Assembly (NCBI RefSeq): GCF_038502225.1
Contig: NC_091372.1
Coordinates: 2,015,034-2,079,033 of the forward strand
Source: Cherax quadricarinatus
Lineage: Eukaryota; Arthropoda; Malacostraca; Decapoda; Parastacidae
Reading direction: 5' to 3'
DNA length: 64,000 nt
Below, one piece after another: positions 1-11,101 of this stretch. Positions within the stretch are counted from its first letter, which is position 1; each line of letters begins with the position of its first letter. The position numbers were made by a program, and so were the translations under genes. Below the pieces are notes generated by a model that saw only the letters and a list, made by a program, of their open reading frames with translations, searched no databases and was not told the DNA's origin.

Positions 1-300
1 ATCCAACACTTGTTGGTATATTCCTTGATGGTGTCCCCCTCTGTTCGGTCTTCCCAGAGGCCTTCCTGTCTCCACTGTAAATACTTCCTTAAATCTCGTG
101 TTGAACTCCTCACATACCTCTTGATCGTTTCTTGTGAGTTCTCCCACCTTCTTTCCTTAGTCTGATCACCTGGTCTTTGTTGTCTTCCTCCTAATGTGGC
201 TATACAGCAGTTTCGGGTCAGACTTAACTTTCGATGCTATGTCGTTTTCGTACTGTCGCTGGGCCTCCCTCCTTATCTGTGCATATGCATTTATGGCTCT

Positions 301-1145
301 TCAACTAGTCTCCTTATTTTTCTGGGTCCTTTGCCTTCTGTACCTTTTCCAGTCTTTGGTGCACTTAGTTTTTGCCTCTCTACACCTTCGGGTAAACCAA
401 GGACTCACTTTGGTCTTCTCATTTTTTCTGTTACCCTTGGGAACAAACCTTTCCTCTGCCTCCTTGCATTTTATTGTTACATATTCCATCATTTTGTTTA
501 CTGACTTACCTACCAGTTCTCTGTCCCACTGAACCTCCTGCAGGAAGTTCTTCATACCTGTGTAATCCCCCCTTTTGTAGTTTGGCTTTCCCCATTCAAC
601 TCCTGTTACCCTCTCCACTTGTAACTCTACTATATAATCAAAACTCAGAACTACGTGATCGCTAGCTCCAAGGGGCCTCTCGTAAGTGATGTCCTCAATG
701 TCTGAACTGTTCAGGGTGAACACAAGGTTCATCTCCCGTCTCTCTCTGGTAGTGTCAATGACATGTTGATGCATGAGGTTTTCCAGTACCACATCCATCA
801 TCTTGGCTCTCCATGTTTCGGGACCCTCATGTGGCTCCAGGTTTTCCCAATCGATCTCCTTGTGGTTGAAATCGTCCATAACCAGTAACTTTGCTCTGCT
901 CGAGTGAGCTCTTCTTGCCACCTCAGCCAGTGTGTAAACCATCACTCTGTTGTTCTTTTCGTATTCTTCTCTTGGCCTCCTGCAATGATTACCTTATGTT
1001 CCCCAGACTGAATTGTACCTACTGTGTAGTCCCTTTCTCCAGTCTCATCCATGCCTTCCATTTTCTCAAATTCCCATCGGTTTTTCATGAGCAGTGCAAC
1101 CCCTTCTCCCCCTCTACTCCTATCTTTCCTCATGCCACTCCTCAT
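301..1145 (-). pseudogene. Endonuclease and linker of LINE copy A (decayed ORF2 N-terminal part)
   Basis: The region encodes the exonuclease-endonuclease-phosphatase type nuclease that nicks target DNA for target-primed reverse transcription. Visible motifs are DDFNHKEIDW (the metal-binding site, normally GDFN, so the glycine is replaced), the segment NLVFT, and GASDHVVLSF (the catalytic SDH motif). The C-terminal linker reads NKMMEYV then KPNYKRGDY-like sequence and SPWFTRRCREAKTKC, all shared with the other copies. At least one frameshift lies near 940-945, where the N-terminal piece (942-1145) passes into the main frame (301-945). The frame stops around 301, short of RT. It is a pseudogene, and the same family is seen intact at the SDH site in the copy at 16969-17469. 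Confidence 0.8.
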
Positions 1146-1499
1146 ATTTATTCGTTATTCCATCCACATTCGTGTACCAAACCTTCAACTCCTTATCTTT
1201 AACTGTGGTCCTGGGAGAATATTGGGGTTGGGGGAGTGGGAACGCTGGAGGGGGCCAGTGGGGGGTTGTGGTGTGGGTGGGGTTTGTGATGAGGGGGTGG
1301 GGGAAGAGTGCCCATAGAGGGCTGCTGTAGGGGTGAGGTTTGTGATGTGGGGGTGGGGCCAGAGGGAACAGTGTGTGGGTTTTGGTTCAGATTGTTCTGT
1401 TGCATTGGGGTTGTTGTTGTTGGAGTCTTTCTGCCGGTGTTTCTTGGGGGGGGTATTTGCCCTTTCACCTGGGTCTGGGTCCTGCTTATCTTTATCATT

Positions 1500-2310
1500 G
1501 CCTCGTGTTCCTCCTTTCATCTTTGTACCCTCTTTTTTCAGTATCATCCTTTCTTTTTGTGTTCTGTCATGATTGAGGTCTACTCTCTGGTACTCTGGTT
1601 TGTCCCTCAGTCGAGCTTTCTCCTGTAGGATCCTGGTTCAAGCTGATTCTTCCTTGAAAATTATTTTGACAGGCCGTTTCCTTCCACTTGCAAACCACCG
1701 AATTCTCCGAAAATTTGTCACCTGGGTCATGTCGCCCTCACCTATTGTTTTCATGGTACCTTCAATCACTTTTTCCTCCTGTTTTCTTTTATCGTAGATT
1801 CCCCCTTCGACTTCTTGGAGCCAGTAGACAAAAACTGACCTCTCCCTTTCCTCTTCCCTCTGTGTCTCCCTTAGTTCCTTCCATTGAAGCGTTCCTGCCT
1901 TTAATCCCTGCCCTTGCTGAAGCCCCTATGCTCAGTGAACTGTCTTTTGTGTTCAGCTGCTCCTTGCCACTGCAGTTGTCTGTTAGAGTCTCTGCATATG
2001 GCATACCTTCATTGTCTTCAGCCCTCTCATTTGATCTTAGTGTGTTCCTCGTCTTTTCCTGGGCCCCACGAGTGTCTGATAGGGCCTTCGCATATGGCAT
2101 AGCTCCTTTTCTCCCTACTGTCCCCTTGTCTGTGACTGATATAGAAGTTACTGATGTTGTGTCTGTACTGTCGTTTGTCTCTCTAATATGTTTCATGTTT
2201 TTTAGTTCCTCTTCTAAGCACTGTATCTTATCTTCTGTTGCTAAGAATTGTAGCCCCCACTTCCTGCTCTCTTCAGCTATCCTCTCCTTCATTTTCTTGC
2301 CAAGCTCTTC
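1500..2310 (-). pseudogene. ORF1 of LINE copy A
   Basis: This is the presumed nucleic-acid-binding chaperone ORF of the LINE. The N-terminal part (about 2292 to 2190) is a charged heptad-like segment with KWGLQF and IQCLEEELKN, matching the start of ORF1 at 59535 (KKWESQ and IQALEYEE) and consistent with a coiled coil. A Ser/Thr/Gly-rich middle follows. After frame changes, a conserved C-terminal block near 1560-1740 contains RPVKIIFK and RILQEKARL, matching the blocks near 60090-60190 and 18140-18270. Downstream (1185-1500) is a Pro/Asn-rich low-complexity stretch. Frame is lost more than once. The exact fold of the C-terminal block is not assigned here. Confidence 0.6.
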
Positions 2311-2469
2311 TAGCTTCCTTCCTCACTGTTTCTCCTTTTTTTTGAGCTCTAACTCCCAATCTTCCTTCCTAAGTTCTTCCCTCCTGGGTTCATCCACCAG
2401 ACCTCTGGTTCTCCTCCCTCTTGGGTAACACATTTTTTTTATAGCAGAGAAAGAAACTTATGTAGAAAG

Positions 2470-2473
<4 letters not shown>

Positions 2474-2532
<59 letters not shown>

Positions 2533-2549
2533 TATATATATATATATAT
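2474..2549. repeat. (TA)n microsatellite
   Basis: Alternating TA, interrupted by one G at 2531. It separates the LINE copy A from the next dispersed repeat. Confidence 0.98.

Positions 2550-3501
<952 letters not shown>

Positions 3502-3593
<92 letters not shown>
3502..3593. repeat. (TA)n microsatellite
   Basis: Alternating TA immediately right of the MITE. Confidence 0.98.
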
Positions 3594-3595
<2 letters not shown>

Positions 3596-3835
3596 TATTC
3601 ATATAGTTTATTTGAACATGCTACATAGTTTTACAAGGAATTACAGTAGTTGGGTGTACATGTCAAAATCTCTTTGTACGCAGAGCATTATGGTCAGGCT
3701 TAAAATTAACTTAAAATCAACTAAGGATTCATAGGTTCAGTGGGAAAAATTATCGTGAACAGTTTACAATATGAAGTACAATTGAGTATTTGAAACAAAG
3801 AAATTTGAACATTTCGATTTTGAATTATTATAGTT

Positions 3836-3840
<5 letters not shown>
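3594..3840. other. AT-rich spacer, probable dispersed repeat
   Basis: About 250 bases between two (TA)n tracts with no coding frame or structural RNA that I can see. The sequence resembles a dispersed decapod repeat from memory only. There is no second copy in this window to confirm it. Confidence 0.35.
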
Positions 3841-3916
<76 letters not shown>

Positions 3917-3926
3917 GTATATACAT

Positions 3927-3962
<36 letters not shown>
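3841..3962. repeat. Compound microsatellite (TA)n then (AG)n
   Basis: TA alternation at 3841-3915, a short bridge with one CG, then AG alternation at 3930-3962. A G/T-rich stretch follows to about 4030. Confidence 0.97.
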
Positions 3963-3968
<6 letters not shown>

Positions 3969-4125
3969 AGGGTAAAGAGGGAGGGGTGTGTGTTTGTGTG
4001 TGTTTTTATGTTGTGTGTGCGTTTGTGTATGTAACAGTGTTGACAGTGGCTTCTCAACAGTCACTGGCTGGGACACTTCACTGCTTTGAATTTAGAATGA
4101 CAGTGTTTGCTGGGTCGATAACCCT

Positions 4126-4127
<2 letters not shown>

Positions 4128-4209
<82 letters not shown>
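4128..4209. repeat. (AC)n microsatellite
   Basis: A pure AC run. The RT fragment begins exactly at its right edge. Confidence 0.98.
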
Positions 4210-4210
<1 letters not shown>

Positions 4211-5237
4211 GGTAGCAGAAGTAAGACACGAAAGAGAGAGGTGGATAGACTGCATTTTCTTGGACTGCAAGAAGGCCTTCGACACAGTTCCTTACAAGAG
4301 ATAAATGCAAAAGCTAGGGGATCAGGCACACATAACAGGAAATGTTCTGCAATGGCTCAGAAAATATCTGACAGGGAGGCAACAGTGAGCCGTGGTACGT
4401 GACGAGGTGTCAGAGTGGGCGCCTGTGACGAGTGGGGTTCCACATGGGTCAGTCCTAGGACCTGTGCTGTTTTTGGTATACGTGAATGACATAACGGAAG
4501 GGATAGACTCAGAAGTGTCCCTGTTTGCACATGATGTGAAGTTAAGGAGAAGAATTAAATCGGTCGAGGATCAGGCAGGACTTCAAAGAGATTTGGACAG
4601 ACTGGACACCTGGTCCAGCAACTGGCTTCTTGAATTCAACTCTGCCGAATGCAAAGTCATGAAGATCGGGGAAGGGCAAAGAAGACCGCAGACAGAGTAT
4701 AGTCTAGGTGGCCAAAGACTGCGAACCTCAATCAGGGAAAAAGATCTGGGGGTGAGTATGATACCGAGCACATCTCCTGAGGCACACATCAATCAGATAA
4801 CTGCTGCAGCATAGGGGCCGTCTGGCAAACCTAAGAATAGCGTTCCGATACCTCAGTAAAGAATCGTTCAAGACACTGTACACCGTGTACGTCAGGCCCA
4901 TACTGGAGTATGCAGCACAAATTTGGAATCCACATCTGGTCAAGCACGTCAAGAAATTAGAGAAAGTGCAAAGGTTTGCAAGAAGACTAGTCCCAGAACT
5001 AAGGGGATTGACCTATGAAGAAAGGTTAAGAGAAATCGACCTGGCGACACTGGAGGACAGGAAGGTTAGGGGAGACATGATAACGACGTATAAAATACTG
5101 CGAGGAACTGACACGGTGGACAAAGATAGGATGTTCCAGAGATGGGACACAGAAACAAGGGGACACAGTTGGAAGCTGAAGATTCCTATGCGTAAAAGGG
5201 ATGTTACGAAGTATTACTTCAGTCATAGAGTTGTCAG
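4210..5237 (+). pseudogene. RT C-terminal fragment of CR1-like LINE (copy B)
   Basis: This plus-strand fragment aligns with copy D from about 12010 onward, so it lacks everything before RT motif A. Visible pieces are LDCKKAFDTVP-like sequence near 4265 followed by an in-frame stop, then GVPHGSVLGPVLFLVYVND, SLFAHDVKL, and the thumb and C-terminal blocks VRPILEYAAQIWNPH and LVPELRGLTYEERLREIDL. The catalytic FADD is FAHD here, so the polymerase site is dead. An extra base near 4815 shifts frame. At 5237 the coding sequence stops just after the codons for FSHRVV and passes straight into the 14-bp array, with the normal last roughly 35 codons and 3' UTR missing. Confidence 0.9.
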
Positions 5238-7730
5238 CATAACTAGGTGAGTACAACTAGGTGAGTACAACTAGGTGAGTACAACTAGGTGAGTACAACT
5301 AGGTGAGTACAACTAGGTGAGCATAACTAGGTGAGTACAACTAGGTGAGTACAACTAGGTGAGTACAACTAGGTGAGTACAACTAGGTGAGTACAACTAG
5401 GTGAGCATAACTAGGTGAGTACAACTAGGTGAGTACAACTAGGTGAGTACAACTAGGTGAGTACAACTAGGTGAGTACAACTAGGTGAGTACAACTAGGT
5501 GAGCATAACTAGGTGAGTACAACTAGGTGAGCATAACTAGGTGAGTACAACTAGGTGAATACAACTAGGAGAGTACAGTTAGGTGAGTACAACTAGGCGA
5601 GTACAACTAGGTGAGTACAACTAGGCGAGTACAACTAGGTGAGTACAACTAGGTGAGCATAACTAGGTGAGTACAACTAGGTGAGTACAACTAGGTGAGC
5701 ATAACTAGGTGAGTACAACTAGGTGAGTACAACTAGGTGAGTACAACTAGGTGAGCATAACTAGGTGAGTACAACTAGGTGAGTACAACTAGGTGAGTAC
5801 AACTAGGTGAGCATAACTAGGTGAGTACAACTAGGTGAGTACAACTAGGTGAGCATAACTAGGTGAGTACAACTAGGTGAGTACAACTAGGTGAGTACAA
5901 CTAGGTGAGTACAACTAGGTGAGTACAACTAGGTGAGTACAACTAGGTGAGTACAACTAGGTGAGCATAACTAGGTGAGTACAACTAGGTGAGTACAACT
6001 AGGTGAGTACAACTAGGTGAGCATAACTAGGTGAGCATAACTAGGTGAGTACAACTAGGTGAGTACAACTAGGTGAGTACAACTAGGTGAGTACAACTAG
6101 GTGAGCATAACTAGGTGAGCATAACTAGGTGAGTACAACTAGGTGAGCATAACTAGGTGAGCACAACTAGGTGAGTACAACTAGGTGAGCATAACTAGGT
6201 GAGCATAACTAGGTGAGTACAACAAGGTGAGCATAACTAGGTGAGCACAACTAGGTGAGTACAACTAGGTGAGCACAACTAGGTGAGTACAACTAGGTGA
6301 GTACAACTAGGTGAGCATAACTAGGTGAGTACAACTAGGTGAGTACAACTAGGTGAGTACAACTAGGTGAGTACAACTAGGTGAGCATAACTAGGTGAGC
6401 ATAACTAGGTGAGTACAACTAGGTGAGTACAACTAGGTGAGTACAACTAGGTGAGCATAACTAGGTGAGTACAACTAGGTGAGTACAACTAGGTGAGTAC
6501 AACTAGGTGAGCACAACTAGGTGAGTACAACTAGGTGAGTACAACTAGGTGAGTATAACTAGGTGAGTACAACTAGGTGAGTACAACTAGGTGAGTACAA
6601 CTAGGTGAGCACAACTAGGTGACCACAACTACGTGACCACAACTAGGTGAGTACAACTAGGTGAGCACAACTAGGTGAGTACAACTAGGTGAGTACAACT
6701 AGGTGAGTACAACTAGGTGAGTACAACTAGGTGAGTACAACTAGGTGAGCACAACTAGGTGAGTACAACTACGTGACCACAACTAGGTGAGTACAACTAG
6801 GTGAGTACAACTAGGTGAGTACAACTAGGTGAGTACAACTACGTGACCACAACTAGGTGGGTACAACTAGGTGAGTACAACTAGGTGAGCACAACTAGGT
6901 GACCACAACTACGTGACCACAACTAGGTGAGTACAACTAGGTGAGCACAACTAGGTGAGTACAACTAGGTGAGTACAACTAGGTGAGTACAACTAGGTGA
7001 GTACAACTAGGTGATACATCTAGGTGAGCACAACTAGGTGATACATCTAGGTGAGCACAACTAGGTGAGCACAACTAGGTGAGTACAACTAGGTGAGTAC
7101 AACTAGGTGAGTACAACTAGGTGATACATCTAGGTGAGCACAACTAGGTGAGCACAACTAGGTGAGCACAACTAGGTGAGTACAACTAGGTGAGTACAAC
7201 TAGGTGAGCACAACTAGGTGAGCACAACTAGGTGAGCACAACTAGGTGAGCACAACTAGGTGAGCACAACTAGGTGAGTACAACTAGGTGAGCACAACTA
7301 GGTGAGTACAACTAGGTGAGCACAACTAGGTGAGCACAACTAGGTGAGTACAACTAGGTGAGTACAACTAGGTGAGTACAACTAGGTGAGTACAACTAGG
7401 TGAGCACAACTAGGTGAGCACAACTAGGTGAGCACAACTAGGTGAGCACAACTAGGTGAGCACAACTAGGTGAGTACAACTAGGTGAGCACAACTAGGTG
7501 AGCACAACTAGGTGAGTACAACTAGGTGAGCACAACTAGGTGAGCACAACTAGGTGAGTACAACTAGGTGAGTACAACTAGGTGAGTACAACTAGGTGAG
7601 TACAACTAGGTGAGTACAACTAGGTGAGCACAACTAGGTGAGTACAACTAGGTGAGCACAACTAGGTGAGTACAACTAGGTGAGTACAACTAGGTGAGTA
7701 CAACTAGGTGAGCACAACTAGGTGAGCACA
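5238..7730 (+). repeat. 14-bp minisatellite (AACTAGGTGAGTAC)n, about 178 units
   Basis: Direct tandem units of 14 bp run for about 2.5 kb. The unit is nearly the same as the tandem 3' tail of the CR1-like LINE at 13192-13216 (AAATAGGTGAGTAC, two units), and the array begins exactly where LINE copy B loses its 3' end. Variants are zoned: GAGCATAAC units occur mainly before about 6560, GAGCACAAC and GACCACAAC units mainly after about 6160, and a 13-bp GATACATCTAG variant appears near 7012-7130. Every standard unit contains AG-GTGAGT, the consensus of a 5' splice site. Confidence 0.97.
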
Positions 7731-7854
7731 CCTCAGAAGTTAGGCAGTACAAACGTAGGAATGGATAATCCGTATATTTGTGTAGTGAAGGAAGACTTGT
7801 ATTACAATGCCAGACAAGACACAGGTAACACAAGCTACAACAACACCCAGAGAA
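7731..7854. other. Unique spacer
   Basis: Short non-repetitive DNA between the 14-bp array and (AAT)n. I see no feature in it. Confidence 0.6.
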
Positions 7855-7856
7855 AC

Positions 7857-7913
<57 letters not shown>
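7855..7913. repeat. (AAT)n microsatellite
   Basis: About 19 AAT triplets. It gives poly-Asn or poly-Ile in translation, which has no coding meaning. Confidence 0.97.
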
Positions 7914-7957
7914 CTTTTTACAAATACATGATACAGTTCCTGCAGATAACACTAGGG

Positions 7958-8250
7958 TGAGTCAACTAGTGTCTAACAGGAAGGAAACAGCGAGGTGTGG
8001 GAATGGGTATGATTATTACACGGGGTGCCACAAGGGTCAGTACTGGCACTGGCATTATATCTCGAGTACAGGAATAACATGACGGGAGAATGTTTGACTC
8101 TCTGAGGACAATGCTGAGAGTGGCAAGGTGAATACAAAGAGGGAATGACAACCAAGAGGTTCAGTTTAAAGGTAAAAGCTTCATGACTGTCCTGGCAAGT
8201 GGCTGCTAGAGTTCAACCCCGGGGAAGGACAAGGAATTTAACATTTCATA
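7958..8250 (+). pseudogene. Decayed LINE reverse transcriptase relic
   Basis: Short recognisable RT pieces remain on the plus strand. One frame near 8022-8045 encodes a GVPQGSVL-type motif, preceded by a remnant of the LTGRKQ-like block near 7970 and followed near 8195-8215 by a SKWLLEFNPGK-like block. These are in the correct order for a CR1-like RT, but frame is lost between them and motif C is not readable. It is older and more diverged than copies B, D and G and may be another family. Confidence 0.6.
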
Positions 8251-8357
8251 CATTCCCGTCAGTAAAGGTCATTAACACGTTATAAAACTCTTCAAGACGC
8301 TAGCCGTTTCTCATCGAAGCAGGATGAACTAAAAAAAAAGAAGAAACACTTTAATCA

Positions 8358-9000
8358 TCACTTACTCCATAACTGCCTTTCCAGAAGCATACTTACGCTA
8401 CAGTTATAAAGAGTGTACTTCCCTTCTCCAGGACTCAAGTCCGTCCTGCTGGTTTCCCTGAACCCCTTCATAAATGTTACCTTGCCCACACTCCAACAGC
8501 ACGTTAAGTCCTGAAAACCATTTCTCCATTCACTCCTAAGACGCTCATACATGCTTGCTGGAAGTTCAAGCCCCTCGCATACCAAACCTCCTTTACCCCC
8601 TCCCCCCAACCTTTCCTAAGCAGACCCTTATTCTACCTTCCTTCCACTATGGATGTATATGCTCTCCCTCCTCTCTAAATGTCCAAACCACCTCAACAAC
8701 CCCTCCTCAGACCTTTGTATAATATTTTTAGTAACCCCGCACCTCCTCCTAATTTCCAAACTATGAATTCTCTGCATTATATTCACACCACACATTGCCC
8801 TCAAATGACATCTCCACTGCCTCCAGCCTTCTCCTCGTTGCAACATTCATCACTCATGCTTCACACCCATATAAGATTATTGGTATAATTATACTCTCAT
8901 ACATTTCCCTCTTTGCTTCCACGGACAAAGTTCTTTGTCTCCACAGACTCCTCATTGCATCACTCACCCTTTTCCCCTCATCAATTCTATGATTTACCTC
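8358..9000 (-). pseudogene. LINE-B C-terminal region after RT
   Basis: Short open pieces at 8358-8609 and 8628-8846 lie downstream of the RT on the same strand. The second contains EGLLRWFGHLERRE, a block that follows RT in this LINE type, preceded by the LRAMCGVNIMQRIHSLEIRRR segment. Stops and frame changes separate the pieces. The first piece has a Gly-rich start and no motif I can name. It is taken as the decayed C-terminus plus 3' UTR of LINE-B because the spacing is continuous and no other element intervenes. Confidence 0.6.
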
Positions 9001-9005
9001 ATCCT

Positions 9006-9938
9006 TCATAGATCCATCTGCTGACACGTCCACTCCTTAATATCTGAATACTTTCTCCTCCTCCATACTTCCTCCAATCTGATATTGAATCTTTCGTCAC
9101 CTAATCTTTCTGTTATCCTCATCATCTTACGCTTTCCTATATTCACTTTTAATTTTCTTCTTTTACATATCCTACCAAACTCATCCACCAACCTCTGCAA
9201 CTTCTCTTTAGAATCTCCCAAAAGCACAGTGTCATCAGCAAAGAGCAACTGTGACAACTCCCACTTTGTGTTAAATTCTTTATCTTTTAACCCCGCACCT
9301 CTTGCCAACACCTGAACATTCACTTCACTTACAACCCCATCTATAAATATATTGAACAACCATGGTGACATCACATATCCTTGTCTAAGGCCTCACTATC
9401 CTCGTAAAAAATCTTCACTGCTTTCAGTAACCTACTTCCTGTTCCATACATTTGCAACACCTGCCACATTGCCCCCCTATCCACCCTATCATATGCCTTT
9501 TCCAAATCCATAAATGCCACAAAAATCTCTTTAGCCTTGTCTAAATACTGTTCACCTATATTTTTCACTGTAAACACTCGCTCTGCACACCCCTACCCTT
9601 CCTAAAGCCTCCTTGTTCATCTGCTATCCTACTCTCCGTCTTACTCTTAATTCTTTCAGTAATAACTCGACCATACACCTTACCAGGTATACTCAACAGG
9701 CTTATTTCCCTACATTTTTTACACTCTCTTTTGTTCCCTTTGCTTTATGCAAAGGAACTATGCATGATCTCTGCCAATCCCTAGGTACCTTCCCCTCTTC
9801 CATATATTTATTAAATAAAAGCACTAACCACTGCAAAACTATATCCCCACCTATTTTTAACATTTCTATCTTTATCTCGTCAATCCCAGCTGTTTTACCC
9901 CTTTTCATTCTGCCCACTGCCACACGGACCTCTCCCAC
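9006..9938 (-). pseudogene. LINE-B reverse transcriptase
   Basis: The RT domain is broken into three frames. The first piece (9938-9702) holds RMKRGKTAGIDEI and GKVPRDWQRSCIVPLHK, the N-terminal fingers. The second (9577-9371) holds FVAFMDLEKAYDRVDR, motif A with its catalytic Asp. The third (9374-9006) holds MSPWLFNIFIDGV (motif B region) and LLFADDTVLL, motif C with both Asp residues intact. Between the second and third pieces a deletion near 9385-9395 removes the segment that usually links YEDS to LRQGC and changes frame. The catalytic residues survive, but the frame does not. Confidence 0.88.
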
Positions 9939-9940
9939 GC

Positions 9941-10270
9941 TTAAACTGGCTCTTCCTCACTCCTACTAGATGTTATACATCCCTGGCCAATGCACGAAAT
10001 CACAGCTTCCCTATCTCCATCAACATTTAACAATTCTTCAAAATATTCCCTCCATCTTCCAGATACTTTTAATTTTCCATCTAATAACTCTCCTTTCCCA
10101 GTTTTAACTATCAAATTCATTTGTTCTCTAAGCTTTCTTAACTTATTAATCTCACTCAAAAACTTTTTCTTATTTTCAACAAAATTTGTTGATAACATCT
10201 CGCCCACTCTCTCATTTGCTCTCTTTTTACATTGCGTCATCACTCTAATAACCTCTTTTTTTCTCTCCAT
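9941..10270 (-). pseudogene. LINE-B linker between endonuclease and RT
   Basis: A lysine- and arginine-rich stretch of about 110 codons contains KKKFLSEINKLRKLREQ and SGRWREYFEELLNVDGD. The last block is a standard pre-RT segment of LINE polyproteins. It is in the right place, just upstream of the fingers piece and on the same strand. It ends at a stop close to 9941, so a frameshift separates it from RT. Confidence 0.75.
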
Positions 10271-10664
10271 ATACTCTTCCCTCTTTGTATCACTTCTACT
10301 TTATAAAAACCTCTCATATGCTAACTTTTTCTTCCTTAATACTCTCTTTACATCATCATTCCACCAATCGCTCTTCTTCCCTCCTTCACCCACTTTCTTA
10401 TAACCAAAAACTTCTGCTGAACACTCTAACACTGCATTCTTAAATTTACCTCATACCTATTCAACCACATTGCCTATACTCTCACTTCCAATAGTTGTTT
10501 ATATCTTACCCTAGCTGCCTCCTCCTTTCTGATACCATTCTCCTTGTTTCCCATCTACCTTTTACTCTCACTGTAGCTACAATTAAAAAATCTGATATAT
10601 CTGTGGTCCCTCTATAAACATGTACATCCTGAAGTCTACCCAACAGTATTTTATCTACCAATAC

Positions 10665-10928
10665 TTAGTTCAACAAACTACTGTCATTACGCCCTTTATC
10701 ATATCTTGTGTAATTATTTATCCTTTTTTTCTTAAAATATGTATTAACTATAACAAAACCCCTTTCTATACAAAGTTCAATCAAAGGCTTTTCGATATGA
10801 TTTACACCTGGCACCCCAAACTTACCTCCCACAACCTTTCTAAACAATTCTCCTACTTTAGCATTTACGTCCCTTATTACATTTACTCTCTCACTTGGTT
10901 CAAAAGTTCCCAAACTCTCGCCTAACAT
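10665..10928 (-). pseudogene. LINE-B endonuclease C-terminal part
   Basis: This piece includes LGESLGTFEPSERVNVIRDVNAKVGE, whose RDVNAKVG corresponds to the GDxNAxVG metal site of apurinic-type LINE endonucleases, with Gly replaced by Arg. GVPGVNHIEKPLIELC follows. The upstream half of the same nuclease lies at 13514-13768. Between the halves are a (CT)n run grown inside an RERERF-like codon stretch and the inserted tRNA-like element. Confidence 0.8.
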
Positions 10929-10933
10929 CTCCC

Positions 10934-10937
<4 letters not shown>

Positions 10938-11029
<92 letters not shown>
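10938..11029. repeat. (CT)n microsatellite
   Basis: A pure CT run. On the minus strand it reads AG repeats (Arg-Glu codons) and lies inside LINE-B endonuclease sequence, so it is probably an expansion of a short AG-rich coding tract. Confidence 0.97.
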
Positions 11030-11031
<2 letters not shown>

Positions 11032-11101
11032 GGTACTGCACACTTATTATAAAATATGACCCAGGAAATCGTAATGACACGATTGCAAACAAACCATACC
11101 A

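Larger units (their letters stand above)
1..2430 (-). mobile_element. CR1/Jockey-like LINE copy A, 5' part, runs off the left edge
   Basis: This is a minus-strand non-LTR retrotransposon. Reading from 2430 down to 1, it carries an ORF1 with a coiled-coil start, an apurinic-type endonuclease, and the linker that leads into reverse transcriptase. The last bases at the left edge match the stretch before the RT fingers in the plus-strand copy at 11102-13216 (around 11580-11610 there), so the RT lies outside the window. Homology to the copies at 16862-18560 and 59531-63369 is clear at protein level over ORF1, endonuclease and linker. Several frameshifts break it. The 5' side abuts a (TA)n tract, and no target duplication can be seen. 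The CR1 or Jockey clade is inferred from motif style and the repeat-type 3' tail of related copies. Confidence 0.85.
8299..10937 (-). mobile_element. LINE-B, non-LTR retrotransposon (RT and 3' part)
   Basis: This is a second, unrelated LINE family on the minus strand. From right to left it encodes the endonuclease C-terminus (10928-10665), a basic linker (10270-9941), RT (9938-9006), and a C-terminal region with a RWFGHLERRE motif (about 8660-8720), ending in a short hairpin tail at about 8299-8345. The missing endonuclease N-terminus is found at 13514-13768, displaced by younger insertions at 10938-13488. Many frameshifts and stops break the frame. The clade is not assigned; motif style (MDLEKAYDRVDR) is common in crustacean and fish genomes. 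Confidence 0.85.

Noticed and set aside
5238..7730. Telomeric repeat
   Set aside because: The 14-bp unit is not TTAGG-like, and it is explained by the LINE 3' tail.
7722..8082. Poly-Asn or poly-Ile frames
   Set aside because: Translation of (AAT)n.
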